Shown here: one piece after another, positions 8,113 through 16,328 of the stretch
How the letters are laid out: each line of letters opens with the position of its first letter
How positions within the stretch are numbered: the first letter of the stretch is position 1
Assembly: GCA_022823605.1 (NCBI GenBank)
Contig: JAJEHS010000006.1
Span: 248,001-312,000, forward strand
Length of the DNA: 64,000 bases
Direction of reading: 5' to 3'
From: Paracoccaceae bacterium
Lineage (GTDB): Bacteria; Pseudomonadota; Alphaproteobacteria; Rhodobacterales; Rhodobacteraceae
Program-made: the position numbers and the translations under genes
Notes under the pieces: generated by a model
Told to the model about the DNA's origin: nothing
What the model saw: the letters and a program-made list of their open reading frames with translations, nothing else
Databases searched by the model: none

Positions 8113-9060
8113 ATGAAGAAAATATTGAAAGCTGCGCTCTTGGCGACTTTTTCTGTTGCATTAATTTCTGTTGCCCATGCAGATGGGCATGGGTGGAAAC
8201 CTTCGGGGCCGATCAAGATGATCATCGCCTTTGCAGCTGGTGGGGGAGCCGATACCCAAGCACGTCTGATTGCAGATGATATTCAAACGGCAACAGGCTG
8301 GGAAGTGATTCCAGAACAGGTGACCGGAAAAGGTGGTGTGAACGCACTTGTTGCCCTGAAGGATATGCCTGCAGATGGTACAGCAATCGCAATGGTTGTA
8401 ACTGAGTCACTGGGATATAACGCTGCTGCATCCAAGGGTTCTGGTATCGTTCCCTCAGGTTTCACAGGGCTTACAACTACAGCAGGTTTCCAAATGGGTG
8501 TTGTTGCCAAAGCGGATAAGGGTTGGAGCTCTTTTGAGGATATGCTTGCCGAGGCCAAAAACGGTAACTTGAGATTTGGCACCATGTCACCCAGGCTTTC
8601 TGACCTAGCATTCCTGCTTGGCGAAGCCCAAGGTGTCGAATTCAACATTGTTCAAGTCGCTGGTGGCAGGGCAGTAATGAATGGCGTACAAGCTGGAGAT
8701 ATGGACCTAGGATTCATGGCTGGCATTCAGCGTAAAGGAGTGGCCTCCGGGGATCTGGTAAATCTTGCCTCGGCTCTTTCCGAACCCCTTGTGCAAACGC
8801 CAGATGCCCCAACATTTGCCGACCTTGGTGTACAGTTCAACGCAGATGGCTATTTCGTATTTGTTGCACCAGGTGGCATGGACCCTAAGGCACGTGACGC
8901 GATCACTGCAGCCATCGTTGAGGCTACCAAATCAGGACAAGCGTCAGGGATGATAAACAATGCCTTCGGTGGTGCTGTAACTATCCAAGGTGCTGAACTG
9001 GATGCATTGTTACAAAGCGATTTTGAATCTGCCTCCGCCTTGATGGCAGCAGTGCAGTAA
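8113..9060 (+). CDS. tctC: Tripartite tricarboxylate transporter, periplasmic binding protein (TctC/Bug family)
   Basis: The extracytoplasmic receptor of a TTT-family importer, which binds a carboxylated (usually acidic) solute in the periplasm. It has 315 residues and a clear signal peptide (residues 1-23, ending AHA-DGH). Seen: GPIKMIIAFAAGGGADTQARL, the family's first ligand-binding loop, and FGTMSPRLSDLAF, the second carboxylate-contacting region. RBS GGGAG lies 8-12 bases before the ATG. It is the first gene of tctC-tctB-tctA-sulfatase, so the cargo is probably a sulfated carboxylic acid. A strong stem-loop follows immediately (9069-9127). Confidence 0.9.
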   Translation: MKKILKAALLATFSVALISVAHADGHGWKPSGPIKMIIAFAAGGGADTQARLIADDIQTATGWEVIPEQVTGKGGVNALVALKDMPADGTAIAMVVTESLGYNAAASKGSGIVPSGFTGLTTTAGFQMGVVAKADKGWSSFEDMLAEAKNGNLRFGTMSPRLSDLAFLLGEAQGVEFNIVQVAGGRAVMNGVQAGDMDLGFMAGIQRKGVASGDLVNLASALSEPLVQTPDAPTFADLGVQFNADGYFVFVAPGGMDPKARDAITAAIVEATKSGQASGMINNAFGGAVTIQGAELDALLQSDFESASALMAAVQ

Positions 9061-9068
9061 ATTACGAG

Positions 9069-9127
9069 AAGGGCCAACTCATGGAATCAGGATCATCATC
9101 CGATCGTTGGCTGGCCCTTTTCTTTTT
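9069..9127 (+). terminator. Terminator-like stem-loop between tctC and tctB
   Basis: AAGGGCCA (9069-9076) pairs perfectly with TGGCCCTT (9112-9119), followed by a T-rich tract to 9127. The 35-base loop contains the tctB start codon at 9081. The structure could attenuate transcription into the membrane genes, protect the tctC message, or mask the tctB start. The long loop makes it weaker than a textbook terminator. Confidence 0.5.
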
Positions 9128-9620
9128 GGCTTTTTCTATTCTGATTGTCCTTGTCTGGATACCTCTGGATACAGAAACAGGATTGGTCGAGAAAGTCCGG
9201 CGTAAATTCGTGATTGGTGATGCCTTGGCACCAACGATAACAGGTGCGATCATCACTTTAGGTGCGATCATGATTTGGCTTCGGCCAAGTCAGGGTCACA
9301 CAATTACTCGTAAGAATGTGATATGGATCCTACAATTATTGGCCATTTTTGCGATTTCATTAATGATCATGCGTTATATGGGCCCTATAGTTGCAATGGG
9401 GTTTGAGGGAGGCTATCGTCCCTTGCGTGCTACCCCGCCGTGGAATTATATCGGGTTTCTTGTGGGCGGAACCGTAATGATTGGAGGCCTGATTGCTACC
9501 GCTTCTCGGCGTATAAGCATTCGTGGATTCGCTATTGGGTTTGCAACCTCATTGATCATTGCACTGCTTTACGACATGCCCTTTGATGATCTGCTCCTGC
9601 CACCAAACGGAGATGTCTGA
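9081..9620 (+). CDS. tctB: TTT transporter small membrane subunit (TctB)
   Basis: The small four-helix membrane component of a tripartite tricarboxylate transporter. It has 179 residues with hydrophobic segments near 10-30, 55-73, 83-102 and 128-165. TctB proteins are poorly conserved, and the call rests on size, topology and position between tctC and tctA. The ATG at 9081 lies inside the loop of a stem-loop that begins right after tctC. The segment around residues 104-124 is longer and more polar than usual. It should form the inner-membrane complex with TctA. Confidence 0.82.
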   Translation: MESGSSSDRWLALFFLAFSILIVLVWIPLDTETGLVEKVRRKFVIGDALAPTITGAIITLGAIMIWLRPSQGHTITRKNVIWILQLLAIFAISLMIMRYMGPIVAMGFEGGYRPLRATPPWNYIGFLVGGTVMIGGLIATASRRISIRGFAIGFATSLIIALLYDMPFDDLLLPPNGDV

Positions 9621-9685
9621 TAGGCGTTTGGGATCACATTGTTGCGGGCGTTCTTGCCGTCTTTCTATCAGAACCTGTACTGGGT

Positions 9686-11197
9686 GTGCCCATCGTAGTA
9701 CTAATGGTATTTGGTGGGTTTCTGTTAGGCATCACCGTTGGTGCGACACCCGGCCTTGCTGGTCCTATGGCAATGGCAATCTCATTACCGATCCTTATCT
9801 CCGTTTTCGGATTTTCGAATGACGCACTACTGCCCGTTTTGGGGTTTTTGATTGGCATTATGAAAGGTGCCACTGTAGGTGGGGCGGTGCCGGCGATACT
9901 GTTTAACACACCTGGTACACCAGATGCCTATATGACCACCCTTGATGGTTATCCAATGGCTCAAAAGGGTGAAGCAAAAAGGGCTCTCCGCATTGCACAT
10001 TTTTCATCCGCATCAGGTGATACATTTTCTGATATCGTGCTGGTGGTCTGTGCACCTTTTTTGGCTATTTTGGTAGAAAGGTACCTGGACCTTCCAGAAA
10101 AAACTGCTTTATTAATTTTATCACTGGCATTTATTGCCTCTGTCATTGGCGGTTCCGTGGGTAAAGGGGTGATTTCAATGGGTTTAGGCCTTTTGGCTGC
10201 CATGATTGCTACTGGCGAAGATTTCTACCCCCGCCTGACCATGGGCCAGTCAAGCTTGGCCGAAGGTATTCCAATAGCTGCCGCTGTTCTGGGAGTCCTG
10301 ATCTTGGGCGAGGTATTCAAATCTTTGGAAGATCTTCATCGTACAACCCAATCCAACACGATGTCTCAAGTTGCGTCAGGTCAAAGTTCAGCCTTATCGC
10401 ACAATGACCTGCGCAGGCTCTTGCCTTATATTGGACGGTCGGCTCTAATAGGTACCTGCATAGGCGCCTTGCCTGGTATAGGATCCACTCTGGCGGCAAC
10501 TTTGGGGTACACCACGGCCAAACGTCATTATGTTACCGCCAAACCAGACAATGCTCCTGATTTTGGCGAGGGCGCGCCGGAGGGGATCGCAGCGACAGAG
10601 GCTGCTAATAGTTCGGTTTCTGGTGCAAATTTGATCCCGGTTTTATCGCTTGGAATTCCGGGAAATGCGGCGGCGGTATTTCTGATTCTAGCTATGGATT
10701 CAATTGGTGGATTTAACCCCGGACCATCTGTATTTCGCTTGGGCGGCGGCATCGGTGACAGCGTCATGAACCCTGAGATGGTGATGGTTTTTGGAATCTT
10801 CACGGCAATGTTCTTGGCCAATGCACTAAACTGGACCATTGGTGGCATCTTCATGCGCTTGGTCGGAGTCATGGCACGTATTCCCAAGAACCGCCTTTTG
10901 CCCATAATCCTGTTTCTTACGTTAACAGCAATTTATGTCCAGGAAACTTCTATGTTTGCCATCTGGATCACCATCTTTTTCGGTCTTTTGGGTTATGTAA
11001 TGCGTCGGGTGGGTATGTCACCCTTGCCCTTTGTCATAGCCTTCATCCTTGCTGGAAACCTTGAAGCCACGGCACGGCAGGCTTTTGCGGCCACTGGTGC
11101 AGATCCATTTTTCTTACTTAAGAGTCCCATTGCATTTATTTTTATAGCCTTGGCAATCTTCGTAGTTGCTTACAATCTGCGAAGGCCTTTATCATGA
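9686..11197 (+). CDS. tctA: TTT transporter large permease subunit (TctA)
   Basis: The large permease of the importer, about 503 residues from the GTG at 9686, with roughly ten to twelve membrane spans. Seen: GITVGATPGLAGPMAMAISL near residue 12 and GTCIGALPGIGSTLAATLGY near 254, the paired glycine/proline motifs of TctA; and EGIAATEAANSSVSGANLIP near 295, the family signature. The frame continues upstream of 9686 with VWDHIVAGVLAVFLSEPV, which looks like genuine TctA N-terminus. Before the stop at 9587 it holds no ATG, GTG or TTG. The real start may therefore be a rare codon (CTG 9617 or ATA 9620) coupled to the tctB stop. The 3' end overlaps the next sulfatase start (ATGA). Confidence 0.9.
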   Translation: MPIVVLMVFGGFLLGITVGATPGLAGPMAMAISLPILISVFGFSNDALLPVLGFLIGIMKGATVGGAVPAILFNTPGTPDAYMTTLDGYPMAQKGEAKRALRIAHFSSASGDTFSDIVLVVCAPFLAILVERYLDLPEKTALLILSLAFIASVIGGSVGKGVISMGLGLLAAMIATGEDFYPRLTMGQSSLAEGIPIAAAVLGVLILGEVFKSLEDLHRTTQSNTMSQVASGQSSALSHNDLRRLLPYIGRSALIGTCIGALPGIGSTLAATLGYTTAKRHYVTAKPDNAPDFGEGAPEGIAATEAANSSVSGANLIPVLSLGIPGNAAAVFLILAMDSIGGFNPGPSVFRLGGGIGDSVMNPEMVMVFGIFTAMFLANALNWTIGGIFMRLVGVMARIPKNRLLPIILFLTLTAIYVQETSMFAIWITIFFGLLGYVMRRVGMSPLPFVIAFILAGNLEATARQAFAATGADPFFLLKSPIAFIFIALAIFVVAYNLRRPLS

Positions 11198-12720
11198 TGC
11201 GACCAAATATTCTTTTGATCTCGGCCGATCAGCACCGTGCCGATTGTTTCGGTTTTGAAGGAAGAAACATCAAGACCCCACACCTGGACCAGTTTGCCTC
11301 AGATGGTACCCGTTTTTCCAACTGCATTACACCTACAGTAGTGTGTCAACCTGCGCGGGCATCAATTTTAACCGGGCAACTTTGCCGAACCCATGGTGTC
11401 CATGACAATGGTATAGATCTTGATCCTGAGATTGGTGAGAAAGGCTTTGCAGGCGCAATGGCGGCAGGTGGATATCAAACATCCTTTTTTGGCAAGGCAC
11501 ATTTTTCTACCTATCACACTTTTGAACCAACAGGTACGCCGGAATGCCTTAAATCCTCCGCCAATTTCCCTGACACATGGTTTGGACCCTATATGGGCTT
11601 TGGCCATATTGAGATGATGCTGGTTGGGCATAACTGGTTCCTGCCAGAAAAGCCTCCTCACGGGCAGCATTATGAGCGCTGGTTCTATGCCGATGGTCGA
11701 GGAGATCAAAAGAATATGCTCTACCGGGAAAATGCTGCTGAAACAAAAGAAGCCGCACAAACCTGGCATTCTAAATTGCCGGTTGCATGGCACAATACTA
11801 CCTGGACTGCAGATCGAACCATTGAGTGGCTTAAATACGGTCGCGGAAAAGAACCTTTCTGCACATGGGTCAGCTTTCCCGATCCACATCATCCATTTGA
11901 TGCTCCTGAACCATGGTCGTACCTTCACGACCCGGCAGAAATCGATCTACCAAAGTATCGCAAACGCAACTTTGAAGGAAGACCTTGGTGGCACGAGAGG
12001 GTTTTAACCGCGGAGCCGGCTGGTGACAAGAAGGGTGTCGAAATTCGCAAATCCTATAGCCGAATTGCCGAACAATCTGATGATCAACTGCGAGAGATCA
12101 TTGCCAATACCTACGGTCAGATTGCACTCATCGACCACAATGTCGGTCGCATTTTGATTGCGTTGGAAGAAGCAGATCTCGCCAAGAATACCATCGTTAT
12201 CTACATTTCCGATCATGGCGACTGGCTAGGTGATCATGGTCTGGTCTTGAAAGGGCCCATGCACTACGATGGGCTTCTTCGTGTACCCATGATCATGCGC
12301 GGTCCGAACATTCCCAAAGGCAAAGTGGTGGACGAGCCTGTTTCAACACTTGATCTAGGTCCGACTTTTTTTGACTATGGAGCCACTGAACCACTCCAGA
12401 TCCAACACGGTGAATCCCTTCGCCCCTTGGTAGAAACCGACGAGGCCAAACGTGAGTTTGCCTTGAACGAATGGGAGTTATTACCTACACGCGCTGGAGT
12501 TGGCCTCAGCCTGCGGACTGTAAGGACGAAAACACATAAATTGACCATTGACTTGCAATCAGGTGCTGGCGAACTTTACGATATGGCCACTGACCCTGAT
12601 GAAACTACGAACTTGTTCGACATGCACGAACATACCGATTTAAAGGACGAGTTACTTGGATTTATTACGTCCCGCCCCGATGATGCAGGACCCATTCGTA
12701 CCCAAGTTGGGATGGCATGA
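11194..12720 (+). CDS. Formylglycine-dependent sulfatase, coupled to the TTT transporter
   Basis: A second type I sulfatase, 508 residues. Seen: MMRPNILLISADQHR (Asp12, Gln13 of the metal site), CQPAR with Cys51 as the formylglycine precursor, TWVSFPDPHHPF near 226, and YISDHGDWLGDHG near 330 for the second half of the metal site. There is no signal peptide, so desulfation would occur in the cytoplasm after import. Its ATG overlaps the tctA stop by 4 bases, which ties the enzyme to the transporter. It differs clearly from the other sulfatase at 5923-7356, so the two may act on different positions or on successive intermediates. The substrate is unknown. Confidence 0.92.
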   Translation: MMRPNILLISADQHRADCFGFEGRNIKTPHLDQFASDGTRFSNCITPTVVCQPARASILTGQLCRTHGVHDNGIDLDPEIGEKGFAGAMAAGGYQTSFFGKAHFSTYHTFEPTGTPECLKSSANFPDTWFGPYMGFGHIEMMLVGHNWFLPEKPPHGQHYERWFYADGRGDQKNMLYRENAAETKEAAQTWHSKLPVAWHNTTWTADRTIEWLKYGRGKEPFCTWVSFPDPHHPFDAPEPWSYLHDPAEIDLPKYRKRNFEGRPWWHERVLTAEPAGDKKGVEIRKSYSRIAEQSDDQLREIIANTYGQIALIDHNVGRILIALEEADLAKNTIVIYISDHGDWLGDHGLVLKGPMHYDGLLRVPMIMRGPNIPKGKVVDEPVSTLDLGPTFFDYGATEPLQIQHGESLRPLVETDEAKREFALNEWELLPTRAGVGLSLRTVRTKTHKLTIDLQSGAGELYDMATDPDETTNLFDMHEHTDLKDELLGFITSRPDDAGPIRTQVGMA

Positions 12721-12874
12721 AGTAAGAAGTTATTTAGATTTTGTTTTTCTTCCTGATGTAAAAGATAGTCGTGGGTCTAGTTTACCGAAATCTATTTCTT
12801 GACTACCGATACACACTCAACAAAACTATGCTTGTGGTTAAATTCAAGCACCCAAACCTGACGATCCCCTCAAT

Positions 12875-13708
12875 TTAACTTCCATAAATTTCCGGTATGA
12901 AGGTCTGGTATTCCATGGGGGGTCTGACATATCCCTTGGGCTCGGTCCTCTTGGGCAATTCTATGGGCTCCGGGGTTAGATCTTCATAGGGAATCAAGGT
13001 CAGGAAATGGTGAATGCAATTCAGTCTAGCATGTTTCTTGGTGTCCGCATTGACGACATACCAGGGAGATTGCTTCGTATCGGTATGTGCAAACATTCTA
13101 TCCTTGGCCTTGGAATATTCTTCCCATCTGGTTCTGGATTCCAAATCCATGGGTGATAGTTTCCATCTCTTGTGAGGTTCCTTCAATCGACTATGAAATC
13201 TCTTCTCCTGTTCATCGTCAGAAATGGAAAACCAGTATTTCACCAAAATGATTCCCGATCTGATCAACATCCGTTCAAATTCCGGGCAGGTACGGAGGAA
13301 CTCCTGATATTCCTCGTTCGAGCAAAAGTTCATTACCCTTTCCACCCCGGCCCGGTTATACCAGCTGCGGTCAAAAAGGACGATTTCACCTGCCGCCGGT
13401 AGATAATTGCAATACCTTTGAAAATACCATTGTGTTTTTTCTCTTTCCGTAGGTACAGGTAAAGCAACTACCCTTACCCATCTGGGATTGAGGTGCTGGG
13501 TAATCCGCTTGATCACACCACCTTTGCCGGCAGCATCCCTCCCTTCAAAAACTACAACAACCTTTAGTTTGTTGAATTTTACCCACTCACTCAGTTTTAT
13601 AAGTTCAAGTTGAAGCCTATACAACTCCTTCTCATAATCGAATTTCGTGATTTTCCCACCTGTAGTATTGCTTGGATCATCCGGGAAATTTTCTACAGCT
13701 TTACTCAT
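12875..13708 (-). CDS. ppk2: Polyphosphate kinase 2 (PPK2 family)
   Basis: This enzyme uses polyphosphate to phosphorylate nucleoside di- or monophosphates, regenerating NTPs in the cytoplasm. It has 277 residues, a single PPK2 domain. Seen: Walker A in VVFEGRDAAGKGG (residues 52-64), Walker B FDRSWYNRAGVERVM (Asp113, Arg114) and the lid-region motif EQEKRFHSRL near 170, followed by LSPMDLESRTRWEEYSKAKD. The length and single domain fit class I enzymes (NDP phosphorylation), but class cannot be proved by eye. It stands alone between the sulfatase operon and the Rid gene and is not obviously linked to either. Confidence 0.92.
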   Translation of the reverse strand: MSKAVENFPDDPSNTTGGKITKFDYEKELYRLQLELIKLSEWVKFNKLKVVVVFEGRDAAGKGGVIKRITQHLNPRWVRVVALPVPTEREKTQWYFQRYCNYLPAAGEIVLFDRSWYNRAGVERVMNFCSNEEYQEFLRTCPEFERMLIRSGIILVKYWFSISDDEQEKRFHSRLKEPHKRWKLSPMDLESRTRWEEYSKAKDRMFAHTDTKQSPWYVVNADTKKHARLNCIHHFLTLIPYEDLTPEPIELPKRTEPKGYVRPPMEYQTFIPEIYGS

Positions 13709-13858
13709 TCGATTCCCTTTCCGGCAAAATGTGTGTCTGTATATTACGTTTTTACAAAGGATTTGTCTTTGATTTTCTGTATTTCCCTTCCCCTTTCTTC
13801 ACATGGGATTAAATTGAGACTTCCTGACCTCAGACTTTTCGTTTGGGGTTGCTGGTGG

Positions 13859-14260
13859 CTACTTCATGGCTAGTACTTCAATTTCAATTTTGAATTCCGG
13901 TCTGGCAAATCCTGAAACGATATAGAGGGTGGATGTAGGAGGTATTGCAAGATTCCTAATCCACTCGTCCCTGATCTTCATATAGGGTTGGAGATACTTT
14001 CTTTTGGTTACAAAGGTTGTGATTTTTACCACATCATGTTTATCCATTCCTCCACCATGAAGTATGGCCTCGATATTGGCAAAACAATATCCTGCCTGTT
14101 CCTCGACGGCTTCAGGAATAACCCCATCACGTGAAATACCCAATTGACCTGAAATCAACAAATGGCTTGTAGCCCCATCTATCCTCATTCCGTGTGAATA
14201 GTTGGCAAAGGGCTTCATTATACCCTTAGGAATGATCCCTTTCTTTTCAACCATTGGCAC
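13859..14260 (-). CDS. Rid family (YjgF/YER057c/UK114) protein lacking the usual arginine
   Basis: A 133-residue Rid-fold protein; relatives are trimers that hydrolyse reactive enamines or imines, or act as specialised hydrolases. Seen: LLISGQLGISRDG near residue 35, QAGYCFANIEAILHGGGM near 57, DVVKITTFVT near 80, and the C-terminal EFKIEIEVLAMK. The position corresponding to the catalytic Arg of RidA (in a P-A-R-S/T motif) reads IPPTSTLYIV, so that Arg is absent, as in some Rid subfamilies without classical imine deaminase activity. It follows the hydratase-like gene by 14 bases and is the last gene of that minus-strand pair. The analogy is RutC in pyrimidine degradation. Confidence 0.85.
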   Translation of the reverse strand: MPMVEKKGIIPKGIMKPFANYSHGMRIDGATSHLLISGQLGISRDGVIPEAVEEQAGYCFANIEAILHGGGMDKHDVVKITTFVTKRKYLQPYMKIRDEWIRNLAIPPTSTLYIVSGFARPEFKIEIEVLAMK

Positions 14261-14274
14261 TCCCCTTCAAAATA

Positions 14275-15072
14275 TTAGACCATTTCAACTTCGATTGTGC
14301 CAACACTGCACCATTCAGCCTTTATCATTGATCCCTTGACTAAAGGAACTGGCTTGATTGGTGAACCGGTCATTACATGATCTCCCATGCCGAGTTGTCC
14401 CCCCAATGGTCCCAATTTAGTCAGTCTCTTGTTGAGCCAAATGACTGAATTTGCAGGATTCCCCAATACATCCGAGGTTTTTCCATTATAGTGCAAATCA
14501 TCTACCATCAGGTTAACTGTAGTATTTTCCAAATCGAAATCACCTGGTGGAAAACCCGGTTCGGAAATCAGTATCCTTGATGCTCCGACATTGTCCATAA
14601 TCACATTGTCGATACCCGAATTCAACCCAACCCTACTTTCTACTAGTTCGAGTGACAAATAGATCCTTTCCGTTTTCTCCAGAACATCCTCAACGGATAA
14701 TTCCGTATCCTCAAAACCGTCAGCAAGTTTAAAACAAATTTCTGGTTCAACAAGTACGGGGGCAGTGCCCTGAAGAGGAATTTGTCCTTGAATGGTGAGT
14801 TTCATGCTGCTGGTTAGATAACCAAATTCTGGTTCACTTATGCCATGCTGTTCCTGTACTATTGTTGAAGTAAACCCAACCTTGTAGCCCAATCTGGTAT
14901 CACCATCACCTATATAACAATCCAATACTTTTCTTCTGATTGATTCGGCATCGGCTGAATTCAGCCGTACCTTCTTTGCTGGTGGGGTTATTTGTGCATT
15001 ATTGACAATTCCACATGTATAAATTTCATTGGCGATGAATGTATGTGAATCATTCGTGAGGCAAGGAACCAT
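14275..15072 (-). CDS. 2-keto-4-pentenoate hydratase / fumarylacetoacetase-fold enzyme (MhpD-like)
   Basis: A 265-residue protein of the FAH-fold hydratase/decarboxylase group, which hydrates or decarboxylates 2-oxo-enoates at the end of ring-cleavage pathways. Seen: DTRLGYKVGFTS near residue 58, the family signature; PVLVEPEICFKLA near 106 with acidic metal ligands; and a central ESRVGL, then LGPLGGQLGMGDHVMTGS near 226. It is divergent from the ABC importer operon with 179 bases between the two start codons and is followed by the Rid gene. The reaction in this locus is unknown; handling an open-chain oxo-acid formed from a ring compound is the natural inference. Confidence 0.85.
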   Translation of the reverse strand: MVPCLTNDSHTFIANEIYTCGIVNNAQITPPAKKVRLNSADAESIRRKVLDCYIGDGDTRLGYKVGFTSTIVQEQHGISEPEFGYLTSSMKLTIQGQIPLQGTAPVLVEPEICFKLADGFEDTELSVEDVLEKTERIYLSLELVESRVGLNSGIDNVIMDNVGASRILISEPGFPPGDFDLENTTVNLMVDDLHYNGKTSDVLGNPANSVIWLNKRLTKLGPLGGQLGMGDHVMTGSPIKPVPLVKGSMIKAEWCSVGTIEVEMV

Positions 15073-15251
15073 GAATTGTCTCCTAATCCCTTTTAAATGG
15101 TTAATTGAAGATATTTGATCATAAATTGATCACAGAAGTTATCAACACAATTAGTTTTTTTGTTGCAAGTTTTCTTATTTGTATTACAAGATTAGCGGGG
15201 AATTCAAAATTATTTGAACTCGTATCTTCATATCAAATTAAGGATAAATTA
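15073..15251. promoter_or_regulatory. Divergent promoter region of the heterocycle-type locus
   Basis: These 179 bases separate the hydratase start (minus) from the binding-protein start (plus) and must hold promoters for both. The sequence is AT-rich, with TTGATCATAAATTGATCA near 15115 giving two TTGATCA copies (15115-15121 and 15126-15132), a possible regulator site. No TPP-riboswitch signature is visible. The plus-strand frame extends back to a TTG at 15105, but the signal peptide begins at the ATG at 15252. Confidence 0.4.
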
Positions 15252-16247
15252 ATGCGTTTTTTGCGTTCCCTATTTGTAATCATACCCTTCTTCATTTTCT
15301 CGTCTGCCCATTCGTCGGATCATTTGGAAAAAGTTGTCTTTGGAACTAACTGGCTTGCCCAAGCCGAGCATGGTGGTTTCTATCAATCAGTTGCCGATGG
15401 CACCTACGAAGCCTGTGGATTGGATGTATCCATCCTACCAGGTGGTCCTCAGGTCAATAACCGTGCCCTGATGCTGGCTGGAAAAATGCAATTTCACATG
15501 GGTGGAGACCTGAACCAGGCCTTCAATTCAGTTGAACAAGGAATCCCTGTAGTATCTGTGGCTGCGATTTTCCAAAAGCATCCACAAGTGATCCTGGCTC
15601 ATCCAGGTAAGGCTGAAACATTTGAAGATCTCAAGAACCTGACTCTTTTGATCGGTGATAATGGTTTCAGGTCATATTATCAATGGATGAAAGCTCAATA
15701 TGGATTTACTGATGAACAGCGTATCCCCTACACCTTTAACCCCGCACCCTTTTTGGCTGACGAAAACAAGGGGATGCAAGGTTATCTTTCCTCTGAACCA
15801 TACGTTGTGGAAAAGGAAGGTGGATTTGTTCCTGATGTTTTCCTGATTGCCGATGCAGGTTATTCTACTTATGCAACCACAATTGAGACAATGGCTGAAA
15901 CCATCGCCAATAAGCCGGAAGTTGTTGAGTGCTTTGTCAATGGGTCCATTATCGGTTGGTACAACTATCTGTATAATGACCGTTCAGCCGCCGATGAATT
16001 GATCAAGGCAGATAATCCTGAAATGTCCGATGACAAAATTGCCTATGCTGTCAGCAAGATGCTGGAACGTGGTATTGTTGATTCGGGTGATGCACTTGAG
16101 ATGGGAATTGGCGCCTTGACCGAAGAGAAAGCTACTGATTTCTTCAACAAGATGGTTGCTGCTGGTGTCTTGTCAGCTGATATAAATTACACCGCAGCCA
16201 TCAACACCGACTTTGTCAACAAAGGTGTAGGAATGGACTTGAAATAG
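15252..16247 (+). CDS. NMT1/THI5-like ABC transporter substrate-binding protein
   Basis: Periplasmic receptor of an ABC importer in the NMT1/THI5-like group, which binds pyrimidine-type or other small N-compounds, sulfonates or nitrate-like ligands. It is 331 residues from the ATG at 15252. This start is chosen because it is preceded by AAGGA and begins a typical signal peptide (MRFLRSLFVIIPFFIFSSAHS). Seen: VVFGTNWLAQAEHGGFYQS, the family's ligand-pocket opening, and AGKMQFHMGGDLN, matching the second pocket segment. A perfect stem-loop (16274-16300) follows before the ATPase gene. It is the first gene of an eight-gene operon with an amidohydrolase and a creatininase, so a cyclic nitrogen compound is a reasonable guess for the ligand. 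Confidence 0.87.
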   Translation: MRFLRSLFVIIPFFIFSSAHSSDHLEKVVFGTNWLAQAEHGGFYQSVADGTYEACGLDVSILPGGPQVNNRALMLAGKMQFHMGGDLNQAFNSVEQGIPVVSVAAIFQKHPQVILAHPGKAETFEDLKNLTLLIGDNGFRSYYQWMKAQYGFTDEQRIPYTFNPAPFLADENKGMQGYLSSEPYVVEKEGGFVPDVFLIADAGYSTYATTIETMAETIANKPEVVECFVNGSIIGWYNYLYNDRSAADELIKADNPEMSDDKIAYAVSKMLERGIVDSGDALEMGIGALTEEKATDFFNKMVAAGVLSADINYTAAINTDFVNKGVGMDLK

Positions 16248-16273
16248 TCCTATTCCCAATATTTTAATCAATT

Positions 16274-16300
16274 GAAAGGGTATGATTGGCATACCCTTTC
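16274..16300 (+). terminator. Intercistronic stem-loop after the binding-protein gene
   Basis: GAAAGGGTATG (16274-16284) and CATACCCTTTC (16290-16300) form a perfect 11-base-pair stem with a 5-base loop. No long U-tract follows, so it more likely stabilises the upstream message or causes partial termination than ends transcription. Such an element would give excess binding protein over membrane components. Confidence 0.65.
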
Positions 16301-16328
16301 CTAACCTATTGCTAATACGTGAATTGAT

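Noticed and set aside
11368..11928. A 186-codon minus-strand frame inside the second sulfatase gene
   Set aside because: It lies fully antisense to a gene with clear catalytic motifs, and its translation has no recognisable domain.
15073..15251. TPP or other riboswitch upstream of the THI5-like binding protein
   Set aside because: The conserved CUGAGA-type core was looked for and not found; the leader is AT-rich without obvious aptamer structure.
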